Of a stretch of 64,000 bases of DNA, positions 1-8,132 are shown piece after piece (the first letter of the stretch is position 1; every line of letters starts with the position of its first letter). Both the position numbers and the translations under genes were made by a program. The DNA is from an uncultured bacterium (lineage in GTDB: Bacteria; Cyanobacteriota; Vampirovibrionia; Gastranaerophilales; Gastranaerophilaceae), in NCBI GenBank assembly GCA_903868125.1, contig CAIPUE010000017.1, positions 1-64,000 on the forward strand, read 5' to 3'. The notes under the pieces are model-generated. The model was not told the origin of the DNA. It did no database searches and saw nothing but the letters and a program-made list of their open reading frames with translations.

Positions 1-97
1 TGCTTCGGTGGACACTTTTTGTTACATTCGATATTTTATTTCTCGCAATGACTGCGAAATCTTTTTTATTATTGTGGATTTTAATGCTCTTGCCCTA
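1..97. repeat. Dispersed 97-bp repeat, copy 1 (cut by window edge)
   Basis: Bases 1-97 match 42103-42199 with only two mismatches that I can find (near positions 76 and 87). The block carries the phrases GCTTCGGTGGACAC and TCTCGCAATGACTGCG and ends in CTTGCCCT. At the other copy the preceding bases form inverted arms (GCGAGA...GAAGCAATCTT / AAGATTGCTTCG...TCTCGC), so this copy is probably truncated only by the window edge. No open reading frame of note lies in it. It is directly followed by a GTAGG hairpin element. Confidence 0.85.
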
Positions 98-102
98 GGG
101 CA

Positions 103-136
103 GTAGGTCGGGCATTCTTGCCCGACAACAAAAAGC
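103..136 (+). repeat. GTAGG hairpin repeat
   Basis: An inverted repeat GTCGGGCA...TGCCCGAC, preceded by GTAG and followed by AACAAAAAGC. The same block, including the upstream CCCTAGGGCA, recurs in inverse orientation at 28788-28835. The rest of the 137-414 gap holds no gene that I can support. Within it, 243-276 matches 28681-28716 (inverse strand) with about two mismatches, which is a further small dispersed repeat. Confidence 0.8.
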
Positions 137-414
137 AAAAAAATCTAACATCTCGTCATCCTGAATTGACTGCTTTTCAATGCGAAAGATTGAGCCGTAG
201 AAAATGTCCCTATGCGGGTATTTCCAGAACTGTCCAACGTAATTAAGTAATGAGTGTATTTCGTGGATTTTTAGCAAGATCCAATACCGAGTTACAATCC
301 ATCGGACACGGAAAATTTTCTCACTCACTTTGTTCCGCCGACAGGCTCACAAGGCTCGTACCTTGCCTGTTCGCTTTGTCAAAATTGTATATTGGGGAAT
401 TATTCCATGTCTTC

Positions 415-1542
415 TTAACTAATTTGGTACTTTTCGCCGGCGATTTGTTTTATTATCCCTTTGAGTTCAAGGTTAGTTAAATTCACCAACAAACTGTTAA
501 AATCAAGCCCCGTTTCAGAAGAAATTTTGTCGAACCCTTTCGGCTCTATTTCAATCGAGGTCAAAACTTTTTTTTCGCTTTCTGAAAAGTCATTAAATTC
601 AATTTTTAATTGTTTTTCGGGTTTAATTTCCCAATTTAACGCACTTAAAATATCCGTAGCAGAAGTAACCATCGTTGCACCTTGCTTTAAGAGCTTATAA
701 ATCCCCTCCGTATTAGGATTTGAGATGAGTCCGGGAATACACATTAATTCCCTGCCCTGCTCAAGGCATAAGTTTGCCGTAATCAATGCCCCGCTTCTGA
801 TTGCGGCCTCTGCAACCAGCGTGCCGTAAGAAAGTCCGGATACAATTCTATTGCGTTGCGGAAACCTAAATTGAAGCGGCTGAAATGTCGGAAAATATTC
901 ACTAATAAGCGCACCTGCGCCGTCTTCTATTTTTTTGTAAAGTTCTCTGTTTGAAGTGGGATAAACAAAATCAAATCCGCTTGCGATAACTCCGATTGTC
1001 TTTAAATTGTTCGCCAAAGCTCCCAAATGAGCTGTTGTATCAATTCCGGAAGCAAGCCCCGAAACAACACAAATATCGGTATTTCTAAACTCGGTTAAAA
1101 TCTTTGTTAAAACATCTTTTGCATTAGTACTCGCCCGCCGTGAACCCACAACAGCAAGAGTTCTTTCCAAGTTACAAAGCCTCAAATCACCCTTTATGTA
1201 CAAAACCATCGGTGGATTTGAAATGTTTTTAAGCAGATAAGGATAATTTTCATCCTCAAAGGTTACAAACGAAATATTTTTACCGATAACTTCATCAAAA
1301 ACCTTGTCGGGATTAACCTTCGCCCTTTTTTCGACAAAAGTTTGGGCTTTTTTTATGTTCAATCCTTCAATCTGTGACAAGTCAGCCAAAGAAGCGTTGT
1401 AAGCCGTTTCAATATCCCCGAAATAATTATACAACCTTTGGATAAAAGAACTGTCAATTTCTTCTATTGATGAAAAGGCTATCCAGAATTTTTGTTGTTG
1501 TTTCACCGGAAAACCCGACCTACTAACACATTCTTCAATCAT
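415..1542 (-). CDS. dprA: DNA-processing protein DprA (Smf)
   Basis: DprA binds incoming single-stranded DNA during natural transformation and loads RecA on it. The 375-residue protein has the family's full layout. An N-terminal helical region comes first. The Rossmann-like DprA core follows at about residues 85-295, with VVGSRRAS (131-138), VVSGLASGID (159-168), FPQRNRIVSGLS (227-238) and SGALITA (250-256). A C-terminal winged-helix-like segment covers about 310-375. It is the last gene of a minus-strand run with the TPR and Lpt genes, 10 bp behind the TPR gene. A full-length comEC at 36.5 kb supports a transformation role. Family assignment is firm; activity is inferred. Confidence 0.95.
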   Translation of the reverse strand: MIEECVSRSGFPVKQQQKFWIAFSSIEEIDSSFIQRLYNYFGDIETAYNASLADLSQIEGLNIKKAQTFVEKRAKVNPDKVFDEVIGKNISFVTFEDENYPYLLKNISNPPMVLYIKGDLRLCNLERTLAVVGSRRASTNAKDVLTKILTEFRNTDICVVSGLASGIDTTAHLGALANNLKTIGVIASGFDFVYPTSNRELYKKIEDGAGALISEYFPTFQPLQFRFPQRNRIVSGLSYGTLVAEAAIRSGALITANLCLEQGRELMCIPGLISNPNTEGIYKLLKQGATMVTSATDILSALNWEIKPEKQLKIEFNDFSESEKKVLTSIEIEPKGFDKISSETGLDFNSLLVNLTNLELKGIIKQIAGEKYQIS

Positions 1543-1552
1543 TTTAACCCAT

Positions 1553-2323
1553 TTACCCCTTTAACGTTTTAACTCTTTCGATTGTTTTTTTTACGCTTTC
1601 GATTTCTTCATCAGGAATTCCAAGTTTAATGTAATCCTCAAAGTATTCAATCGCATCTTCATAATCGTTTCTTGCCAAAAACAGTACCCCAAGCTTTTTG
1701 TAGGCAGGATAAAATTGGTCGTTAATAGTAATTGATTTCAAGTAGTTGGAAATCGCCTTGTCTACCTCGTTGTTAGCCTCATAAGCCTGAGCAAGATAAT
1801 AATAAACCCACTCATTATCTTCTCTATATTTTATAACATTTTCAAAATTTTCAACTGCCAAATCGTAATTACCGAGTTCAAAATAAACCCTTGCTAAATC
1901 ATAATAAGCATCATAATTCTCAGGTTGTTCTTCAAGAATTTTATCCAACTCGTCAATCGCTAAATCAAACTGTACATCTTCCATAAAAACACGTGCTAAA
2001 AAGTGTTTCAAAACAAGATTTTCAGGCAATTCATAAGTTCCCATTTGCAGAAGGTCAACGGCGTTGGCAAAATTTTTCTGTTTGAAATATAAATCTGCTA
2101 AATTAATATAAACTTCCGCCAATTTCGGGTTAAGCGCCAAAGATTTTAAGAAAAACTTTTCTGCCTGCTCCTGCGCACCAGTATAACAATAGCAAAGTGC
2201 CAAATTGTTATACAATTCTGCATTTTCCGTCTCTTCTTCTAAAATTTTACTGAAAGCATCAATTGCTTTTGCCCACTCTTGATTTTTAAATAACTCGAGT
2301 GCTTTTTCTAATTGTTCATCCAT
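1553..2323 (-). CDS. Tetratricopeptide repeat protein
   Basis: The 256-residue protein consists almost entirely of TPR units of about 34 residues. Examples are the alternating LYNNLALCYCYTGAQEQAEKF, YINLADLYFKQKNFANAV, YYDLARVYFELGNYDLAVENF and YYLAQAYEANNEVDKAI. It has no signal peptide or membrane segment, so it is probably a cytoplasmic scaffold. It lies between the OstA/LptA-like gene (9 bp gap) and dprA (10 bp gap) and is probably co-transcribed with them. TPR repeats mediate protein-protein contacts; the partner cannot be read from sequence. Confidence 0.85.
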   Translation of the reverse strand: MDEQLEKALELFKNQEWAKAIDAFSKILEEETENAELYNNLALCYCYTGAQEQAEKFFLKSLALNPKLAEVYINLADLYFKQKNFANAVDLLQMGTYELPENLVLKHFLARVFMEDVQFDLAIDELDKILEEQPENYDAYYDLARVYFELGNYDLAVENFENVIKYREDNEWVYYYLAQAYEANNEVDKAISNYLKSITINDQFYPAYKKLGVLFLARNDYEDAIEYFEDYIKLGIPDEEIESVKKTIERVKTLKG

Positions 2324-2332
2324 ATTTTATAC

Positions 2333-3304
2333 CTAAAATAAACTATCGTTTTTGTCCTGTACCTTGCCAACATCTTTTATTATTGTTTTTGTGTTCCCTT
2401 CTGCATAGAAGTTTTTTGGTTTCAAAACAATTTTAATTTTATCGGCAAAAATCGTTTTAATATCCTCTGTTATGCTTGAGCGACCTGTGAAATATATTTC
2501 GTTTGGTTTTTTAGTTTTAGGGTCAGGATAAAAGGTAACTTTCGGACCTTGAGCGTAATAATCTTTAAACCAAACCTGAACACTTCCGCTTCCCAAAAAA
2601 GTATTAGACTTTTGACTATACTGTTGATAGTCCGCCTTTAACAAAAGCTTTGAACCATCCTCCAAAATTGCGTTTGAAACTGTGTGTCCGATAGAGATTA
2701 ATTCTTCCGTTGCCGGGCTATAGATAAAATGATCGGCTGTAGCGGAATTTTTTGTTTGCTTAATTCTGGCATCACCAACCAAATCAATTCTTTGCAACTC
2801 TCCGCCTTTTGCTGTTTTAATGGTTGCCCTTTGAGAATAGGTTTCTAACTCTTTATAATGAATAATTACGCTTCCGTTGGCTTTCATAACATTATTTTTG
2901 GTGTCGTATTCTTGCGAATCCGCGGTTATAATAACAATAGGTTCTTTTCCATCGAATACTGTCGTCTGAGTATCGCCTTCGGCTTTTATGACTTTGTTTA
3001 TCAAAGATACCCGCAAAATATTTGCTTTTACTTCACGTTTTTTGTTGCCCTTGATTTCATAAGCGTAAGGTTTTTCGTAAAAAGTAGCAGTATCAAGCTT
3101 ATTATCTTTTGTTACGGTAACGTCCGCTTTGTCGCCCAATACTTTTACATCTCCGATTGAAACATTTACATCGCCCTCGGCCTTTATTTTATTATCTGCC
3201 TCTGAAAAAGTTTGGGTTTTTGATTGGATAATTAAATCGTCTGCCGTCGCTGCAAGCCCGATTAATAAAATCATTAGAGTTATTATGGTTAAGGTTTTTT
3301 TCAT
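2333..3304 (-). CDS. lptA: LptA/OstA-like periplasmic LPS transport protein
   Basis: A 323-residue exported protein with a signal peptide (MKKTLTIITLMILLIGLAATA) followed by beta-rich repeats typical of the OstA/LptA jellyroll. These recur as 'xAxGDVxVxxxDxxxxADxxxx' type units, for example IKAEGDVNVSI, VMKANGSVIIHY and TFLGSGSVQVWF. LptA-type domains form the bridge carrying lipopolysaccharide between the inner and outer membranes. At 323 residues it is longer than E. coli LptA (about 185) and may hold two OstA modules. Its start overlaps the stop of the LptC-like gene by 4 bp (ATGA), which implies coupled translation. The role in LPS export is inferred from family and neighbour. Confidence 0.8.
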   Translation of the reverse strand: MKKTLTIITLMILLIGLAATADDLIIQSKTQTFSEADNKIKAEGDVNVSIGDVKVLGDKADVTVTKDNKLDTATFYEKPYAYEIKGNKKREVKANILRVSLINKVIKAEGDTQTTVFDGKEPIVIITADSQEYDTKNNVMKANGSVIIHYKELETYSQRATIKTAKGGELQRIDLVGDARIKQTKNSATADHFIYSPATEELISIGHTVSNAILEDGSKLLLKADYQQYSQKSNTFLGSGSVQVWFKDYYAQGPKVTFYPDPKTKKPNEIYFTGRSSITEDIKTIFADKIKIVLKPKNFYAEGNTKTIIKDVGKVQDKNDSLF

Positions 3305-3888
3305 TTTTTCTCCTTTAAATCATATAATTTTGTGACGGTTTTTCCGATTATTTTAAAATCCGAATAATCAGGGTTAATTATTGCTTTTTTTGCCGTTGAA
3401 AGAAGCTGACGATTTCTCTTGATTTTAATATTTCCGTCAGCAATAATATCTTTGTCAGAGCCTGACCAAACGAGCCTGTCGGCATAAAGCGAAGTTCCGT
3501 CTTTTATTACGATGTGAGTATTATTGTACAATATAATTTGGCTTTTTTCTTCGTTATAAGTTCCCTTTGAAGATTCAAAACTCATTGAAACTTCATTGTT
3601 GCTATAAAAATTACCTGTAATATTTTCCAGTATCGCGACTTTATTATCACTGTTATAATAGCCTTTTTCGGCATATATTTCCCAATATTTTTTATCTTCT
3701 TTGGTTTCGGTCAAAATAATACTTGAAATATCAAGTTCTTGGCGATTTTCCGTTCCTATAAGCTGCTCACGATTAAAATTACGGGTAATTATTCCTGCGG
3801 TAATGAACGCCCAAGCGAGCACCCCTACGACAGTCAGGAGCAAAATCAAATAAATCGTTCGTTTTTTGCCTAATTTTTTAAAATCCAT
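3301..3888 (-). CDS. lptC: LptC-like LPS export protein
   Basis: A 195-residue bitopic protein. It has a short basic N terminus (FKKLGKKR), one membrane helix at about residues 12-32, then a periplasmic OstA-like domain (KGYYNSDNKVAILENITGNF, LYADRLVWSGSDKDIIADGNI). This matches LptC, which joins the LptBFG transporter to LptA. It is translationally coupled to the downstream LptA-like gene. It is the first gene of the minus-strand run and is divergent from polA across 111 bp, where both promoters should lie. lptB, lptF and lptG are not in this window. Confidence 0.8.
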   Translation of the reverse strand: MDFKKLGKKRTIYLILLLTVVGVLAWAFITAGIITRNFNREQLIGTENRQELDISSIILTETKEDKKYWEIYAEKGYYNSDNKVAILENITGNFYSNNEVSMSFESSKGTYNEEKSQIILYNNTHIVIKDGTSLYADRLVWSGSDKDIIADGNIKIKRNRQLLSTAKKAIINPDYSDFKIIGKTVTKLYDLKEKK

Positions 3889-3999
3889 GATTTAAGTTTA
3901 CCACGGATGAAGTAAATGCGAAATAAATACTTTACTTATTTTAAAGTTAGCTAATAAAAAATGATTTTTATTGTAAAATCAAATTAGGAATGGTGAAGT

Positions 4000-6942
4000 A
4001 TGACACAAAAAACATTAATATTAATAGACGGGCATGCACTGGCGTTTAGGCAGTTTTTTGCACTTGAAAGAACAGGCATGAAAACAACAGATAATCAGCC
4101 AAGTTGGGCTGTTTTCGGATTTTTCAAGGCTATTTTTGACCTGCTCAAGCACAAAGAAATAAAACCGGATGCCATAACCGTCGCCTTTGATGTAGGAAGA
4201 CAAACATTCAGGGTCGAAAAATACGACCAATACAAGGCAAACAGAGAAACTATGCCCGATACACTAAGAAGCCAAATGGAACTTATTTTTGAGGGATTAA
4301 GGGCTTTTAATATCCCGATTTACACAAAGCAAGGGTTTGAAGCCGACGATGTCATCGGAACAATCTGCGACAAAGCAACAAAATTGGGTCATAAAACCCT
4401 GATTTTAACAGGAGACCAAGATGCTTTTCAATTGATTGATAAAGACGGATTTGTAAAAGTCTTAATCCCATCAAAGGGCGAACTGCTTGAATATAATTGG
4501 GAGAAAGTTTACGAAAAACTCGGAGTTTATCCCAACCAAGTCGTAGACTACAAGGGCTTGAGAGGCGATACCTCCGATAACATACCCGGAATTCGCGGAA
4601 TCGGCGAAAAAACAGCCCAAAAATTATTATCACGTTATCCGAACATGGAAGAACTCTTCGCACACTGCGAAGAAATTCCCGAAAACGCAGTAAGACAAAA
4701 GATTTGCGACGGCAAAGAAATCGGAATATTAAGCAAAGAGCTTGCGACAATTGTCACGAATGTAGATATAAGTTTTGATTTTGAGGGCACTCATATCGAG
4801 TTGCCGAACATTGATGATGTGACAAATTTTCTTAAAAAAATGCAGTTTTACAGCTTTATTAGAACAATTGACGGAATTTTGGGTTCATTTGATAAAACGG
4901 TAAACGGTAAACGGCAAACGGTAAATGGCGAAGACAAAAGGGGCGAGGGAGGTAACGCGGAGAACCTTTCAACCTCTCAACCTTTCAACCACTCACCACT
5001 CAACACTCACCTCTCACCTCTCATCTCTTCCGCCCCTATGCAGTTAGGCTTTTTCGCACAAGAAGTCAAAAGTAAGATAAACAAAGATAATGATGAATTT
5101 GAAATCAAAGCGGTTACGACAACAGAGGAATTGAGAGAACTTGTTGAAACCTTAAAGAAACAAACTCTAATCTCGCTTGACACGGAAACAACCTCCGTAA
5201 ATGTTATTGAAGCTGAACTCGTTGGGATTTCAATCGGCTACAATTCACTTTATAGCGCAAAATCGGAAGTGAAAATTTTAGACGGCAAAGAAAAAACAAA
5301 AACGTTTTATATTCCGCTTTCGCACCAAATCGGGGAGCAACTGGAAATAAACGAAGTTATTGAAGCCTTAAAACCTATTTTTGAAGACGAAAATCTCAAA
5401 AAAACATTACAAAATGCCAAATTCGATTACAATATTTTGCAAAATTACGGAATTAAGCTCAAAGGAATAATTTTTGACACAATGCTTGCAAGTTACATCA
5501 AAGACCCGACAAGAAAGCATGGGCTTAAAACTCAGTCTTTGGAACATTTAGATCATATTATGCAAGAAATTACCGAACTCATAGGTTCCGGAAAAAATCA
5601 GCTTAGCATGGAATGTGTTTCGGTTGATGAGGCGACCTCCTACGCCTGTGATGATGCTTTTGCGACGCTTGAATTGACAAAATTCTGGCAAAGCGAATTG
5701 GACGAAAGAGAATTGAAATTGCTTTATGACATTGAGGTTCCGCTTGCTTTAATCCTTGCACAGATGGAATATGACGGCGTTTCAATTGATGTTGAATATT
5801 TGAATAAGCTTTCAAAAGAATTGACTACGAAAATTTTAGATTTAGAAACTAAAATTTTTGAAATAGCAGGCATGACTTTTAACGTAAATTCCCCAAAGCA
5901 AGTAGGCGAAGTGCTTTTTGACAAGCTTGAAATTGCGGTTAAAAAGAAGAAAAAAGGAAAATCTGCTTATTCTACAGGTGCGGAAATTCTTGAAGAACTT
6001 GCGGGGGAACATAAGATTTGCGAGTATTTACTTGCCCACAGACAGTTTTCGAAACTAAAATCAACTTACACAGACAGTTTACCACTTTTGATAAGTAAAA
6101 AAGATGGACGTATTCACACCAATTACAACCAAACAGTAACGACAACGGGAAGATTGTCTTCATCCAACCCGAATTTGCAAAATATCCCTATTAGAACTGA
6201 AGAGGGCAACAAAATCAGACACGCGTTTGTGACCCATGATAGAGAAAACGGGCTTTTGCTCTCGGCAGACTATTCACAAATCGAGCTTCGCCTGCTTGCG
6301 CACTGTTCGCGTGATGACAGTTTAATCGAGGCATTTTGCTCGGGTGAAGATATTCACACAAAAACTGCCGCAAGCGTCTTTGAAGTCCCGCTCGAGGGTG
6401 TTACAAAAGATATGAGATACAAAGCAAAAGCCGTAAATTTTGGGATTATTTACGGTCAAAGTAAATATGGGCTTGCGAAATCTTTGAATATCGCTCCTTT
6501 TGCGGCTGAAATGTTTATCGAAAAATATTTTGCCACTTATCCTCAAGTCCGCGAATATATGCAAAATACGGTCAAATTCGCGCATGAAAACGGGTTTGTG
6601 GAAACTATTTTTGGCAGAAAACGCTATCTGTTAAACGACCTTGCAAGCCCTAATCATCAAATAAGAGAATTCGCGCAACGTGCTGCTATTAATCAACCAC
6701 TTCAAGGAACAGCGGCAGATTTGATAAAAATGGCGATGATTGAACTTGATAAAAAATTAAAAGAAAATAGTCTAAAATCAAAAATGATTATGCAAGTCCA
6801 CGATGAATTGATTTTGGAAATAGAAAACGGTGAACTTGAAGATGTCAAAAAACTTACGATTGAGGCGATGGAATTAAATCAACCGCTTTTAGTGCCTTTG
6901 GTTGTAGATATTAATTGCGGCAAAAGTTGGATAGAGAATTAA
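4000..6942 (+). CDS. polA: DNA polymerase I, with repeat-derived linker
   Basis: All three PolI activities look intact in this 980-residue protein. The 5'-3' exonuclease spans about 1-290 (ILIDGHALAFRQFFAL, GFEADDVIGT, LRGDTSDNIPG). The proofreading exonuclease spans about 365-560 (SLDTETT, NAKFDYNIL and YACDDAFATL, keeping the Tyr/Asp of the DEDDy site). The polymerase covers the rest, with motif A LLSADYSQIELRL, motif B KAVNFGIIYGQSK and motif C MQVHDELILEI. The linker at residues 300-345 is not ordinary protein. It is a translated block of 7- and 8-bp tandem repeats (4895-5030), in frame. The gene replaces RNA primers and fills repair gaps. Start: ATG with an upstream GGAATGGTGA. Confidence 0.97.
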   Translation: MTQKTLILIDGHALAFRQFFALERTGMKTTDNQPSWAVFGFFKAIFDLLKHKEIKPDAITVAFDVGRQTFRVEKYDQYKANRETMPDTLRSQMELIFEGLRAFNIPIYTKQGFEADDVIGTICDKATKLGHKTLILTGDQDAFQLIDKDGFVKVLIPSKGELLEYNWEKVYEKLGVYPNQVVDYKGLRGDTSDNIPGIRGIGEKTAQKLLSRYPNMEELFAHCEEIPENAVRQKICDGKEIGILSKELATIVTNVDISFDFEGTHIELPNIDDVTNFLKKMQFYSFIRTIDGILGSFDKTVNGKRQTVNGEDKRGEGGNAENLSTSQPFNHSPLNTHLSPLISSAPMQLGFFAQEVKSKINKDNDEFEIKAVTTTEELRELVETLKKQTLISLDTETTSVNVIEAELVGISIGYNSLYSAKSEVKILDGKEKTKTFYIPLSHQIGEQLEINEVIEALKPIFEDENLKKTLQNAKFDYNILQNYGIKLKGIIFDTMLASYIKDPTRKHGLKTQSLEHLDHIMQEITELIGSGKNQLSMECVSVDEATSYACDDAFATLELTKFWQSELDERELKLLYDIEVPLALILAQMEYDGVSIDVEYLNKLSKELTTKILDLETKIFEIAGMTFNVNSPKQVGEVLFDKLEIAVKKKKKGKSAYSTGAEILEELAGEHKICEYLLAHRQFSKLKSTYTDSLPLLISKKDGRIHTNYNQTVTTTGRLSSSNPNLQNIPIRTEEGNKIRHAFVTHDRENGLLLSADYSQIELRLLAHCSRDDSLIEAFCSGEDIHTKTAASVFEVPLEGVTKDMRYKAKAVNFGIIYGQSKYGLAKSLNIAPFAAEMFIEKYFATYPQVREYMQNTVKFAHENGFVETIFGRKRYLLNDLASPNHQIREFAQRAAINQPLQGTAADLIKMAMIELDKKLKENSLKSKMIMQVHDELILEIENGELEDVKKLTIEAMELNQPLLVPLVVDINCGKSWIEN
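4895..5030 (+). repeat. Tandem-heptad module inside polA
   Basis: Bases 4897-4929 are degenerate copies of the 7-mer GGTAAAC. After about 35 bases with a purine-rich stretch, 4966-5030 are octads (CTTTCAAC type) and heptads (CTCACCT type). The reverse complement of 32650-32768 holds the same modules in the same order. The block is 136 bp and in frame, so the polymerase reads through it as a polar Asn/Ser/Pro/Thr linker between the 5' nuclease and Klenow parts. Confidence 0.85.
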
Positions 6943-6962
6943 TTGAAAGGTTGAAAAGTCGG

Positions 6963-7415
6963 ATGGTTAAAAGGTTAATCTTTATTTTTTTGCCTGTGTT
7001 CTCTTTTTGGGGTTGTCAAGGCGCCTACGGCGCCTCCTTACCAATTCAGTCAATTCAACAAGTTCCGCAACAAATCGCTCAAGCTTCGCCCGTTCAACCT
7101 CAGCCTGTTGATTTTTCAAATTGCACTAAAACTTTTAAATTGAATACTCAAAAGCTATTTTATTTGACACTCGCGGGCATAAATGCAAATCGATTTGACA
7201 TAGATGAGATTAAAAGTAAAAGCGGATATGTCTTGTTTAGCGTTACCCAAAAGCAATTTTTGGCGAGGGTTATAAAGATAGACCCACAAACTTCAATATT
7301 AAAAATCACACCTTGTAATAATATTTATTATTTCCCGATTGGAATTGTGCAGAACATGTTCAAATACGTTGAATTAAATGCCAATACCCCAATTGAAAAA
7401 TTGAATATTTTGTAA
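6963..7415 (+). CDS. Small exported protein of unknown function
   Basis: I do not recognise this 150-residue protein. The chosen ATG gives a signal peptide (MVKRLIFIFLPVFSFWGCQG) with possible cleavage after AYGA. The reading frame stays open upstream to 6915, but that extension overlaps polA and would bury the signal. The mature part has a Gln/Pro/Val-rich stretch (about 30-55) and a conserved-looking C terminus with two Cys (SNCTKTFKLN and ITPCNNIYYF) that could pair. The start region (6943-6980) is itself built of octad repeats (GGTTGAAA, GGTTAAAA), so the gene's 5' end may have been remodelled by the repeat family. No Shine-Dalgarno is obvious. Confidence 0.55.
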   Translation: MVKRLIFIFLPVFSFWGCQGAYGASLPIQSIQQVPQQIAQASPVQPQPVDFSNCTKTFKLNTQKLFYLTLAGINANRFDIDEIKSKSGYVLFSVTQKQFLARVIKIDPQTSILKITPCNNIYYFPIGIVQNMFKYVELNANTPIEKLNIL

Positions 7416-7441
7416 GTGAAAGATTGAAATTTAGAGTTTGT

Positions 7442-7470
7442 TGACGGCGGAATTGCAATTCCGCGCTACT
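7442..7470 (-). repeat. GTAG hairpin repeat
   Basis: A perfect hairpin GGCGGAATT/AATTCCGC with the minus-strand family flanks GTAG...CCGTCAA. It stands between the small exported protein and fliJ. The rest of this 244-bp gap has degenerate octad-like phrases (7490-7545). A possible -10 TATAAT at 7627-7632 lies before fliJ, without a convincing -35 at the right spacing. Confidence 0.7.
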
Positions 7471-7659
7471 TTAATTTCTTTGAGCTTATTGGCATCCGTT
7501 CACTGTTTGCTGATTGCTCATAATTCACTTCTCACTTTGCCCCCTCCTAAAATAGGATTTTCCAACAAAATATACAGTCATTGTAGGATGTTCAACCTTG
7601 GCTTCATGTTGTAACCTGAGTGTAAGTATAATTATACAGATTGGCGGAAGAGGTTCTTT

Positions 7660-8112
7660 TTGAAAAAGTATTCGTTTAGATTACAGACCGTTCTTGAAAT
7701 ACGAGAAAAAAAGCTTGAAAATAAAAGACGGGAGATGGCGGAAGTTATTAAGCAATTAAACGAACAAAACCAAGTACTTGAAGACCTTATCTCAAAACAA
7801 ACAAACGTAAGAGGCAATCTGGAAAACATATACAATGGTGGCGAAGAACTTGATATTACAGAAATCACCAACTACAAAGATTATTTGGGAAAAGTAATTG
7901 TAGATGCAAAAAATCAAGGAAAAATTATTGAACAAACACAATATCTTCTGCGATTTAAACAATTGGAAGTAACCGAAGCACTCAAAGAAGTTAAAATATT
8001 TGAAAAATTAAAAGAAACGCAGGAAAAAAAGTTTTATCAACATTACGACTACGTTCAGGCAAAAGAAATTGACGATATATCTTCAACTCGCTATAACCGA
8101 GTTTTAGTCTAG
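7660..8112 (+). CDS. fliJ: Flagellar export chaperone FliJ
   Basis: The 150-residue protein is almost wholly helical and charged, as expected of FliJ, the coiled-coil stalk of the flagellar export ATPase. The N terminus YSFRLQTVLEIREKKLENKR is the typical FliJ opening. The start is a TTG with GGAAGAGG 8 bases upstream; no ATG fits. It is the first gene of fliJ-fliK-flgD-flgE. The FliI ATPase it should act with is not in the window. Confidence 0.85.
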   Translation: MKKYSFRLQTVLEIREKKLENKRREMAEVIKQLNEQNQVLEDLISKQTNVRGNLENIYNGGEELDITEITNYKDYLGKVIVDAKNQGKIIEQTQYLLRFKQLEVTEALKEVKIFEKLKETQEKKFYQHYDYVQAKEIDDISSTRYNRVLV

Positions 8113-8132
8113 ACAAAAGGATAGGAAAATAA

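Noticed and set aside
6915-6962. N-terminal extension of the small exported protein
   Set aside because: It overlaps polA and would mask a good signal peptide that begins at 6963.
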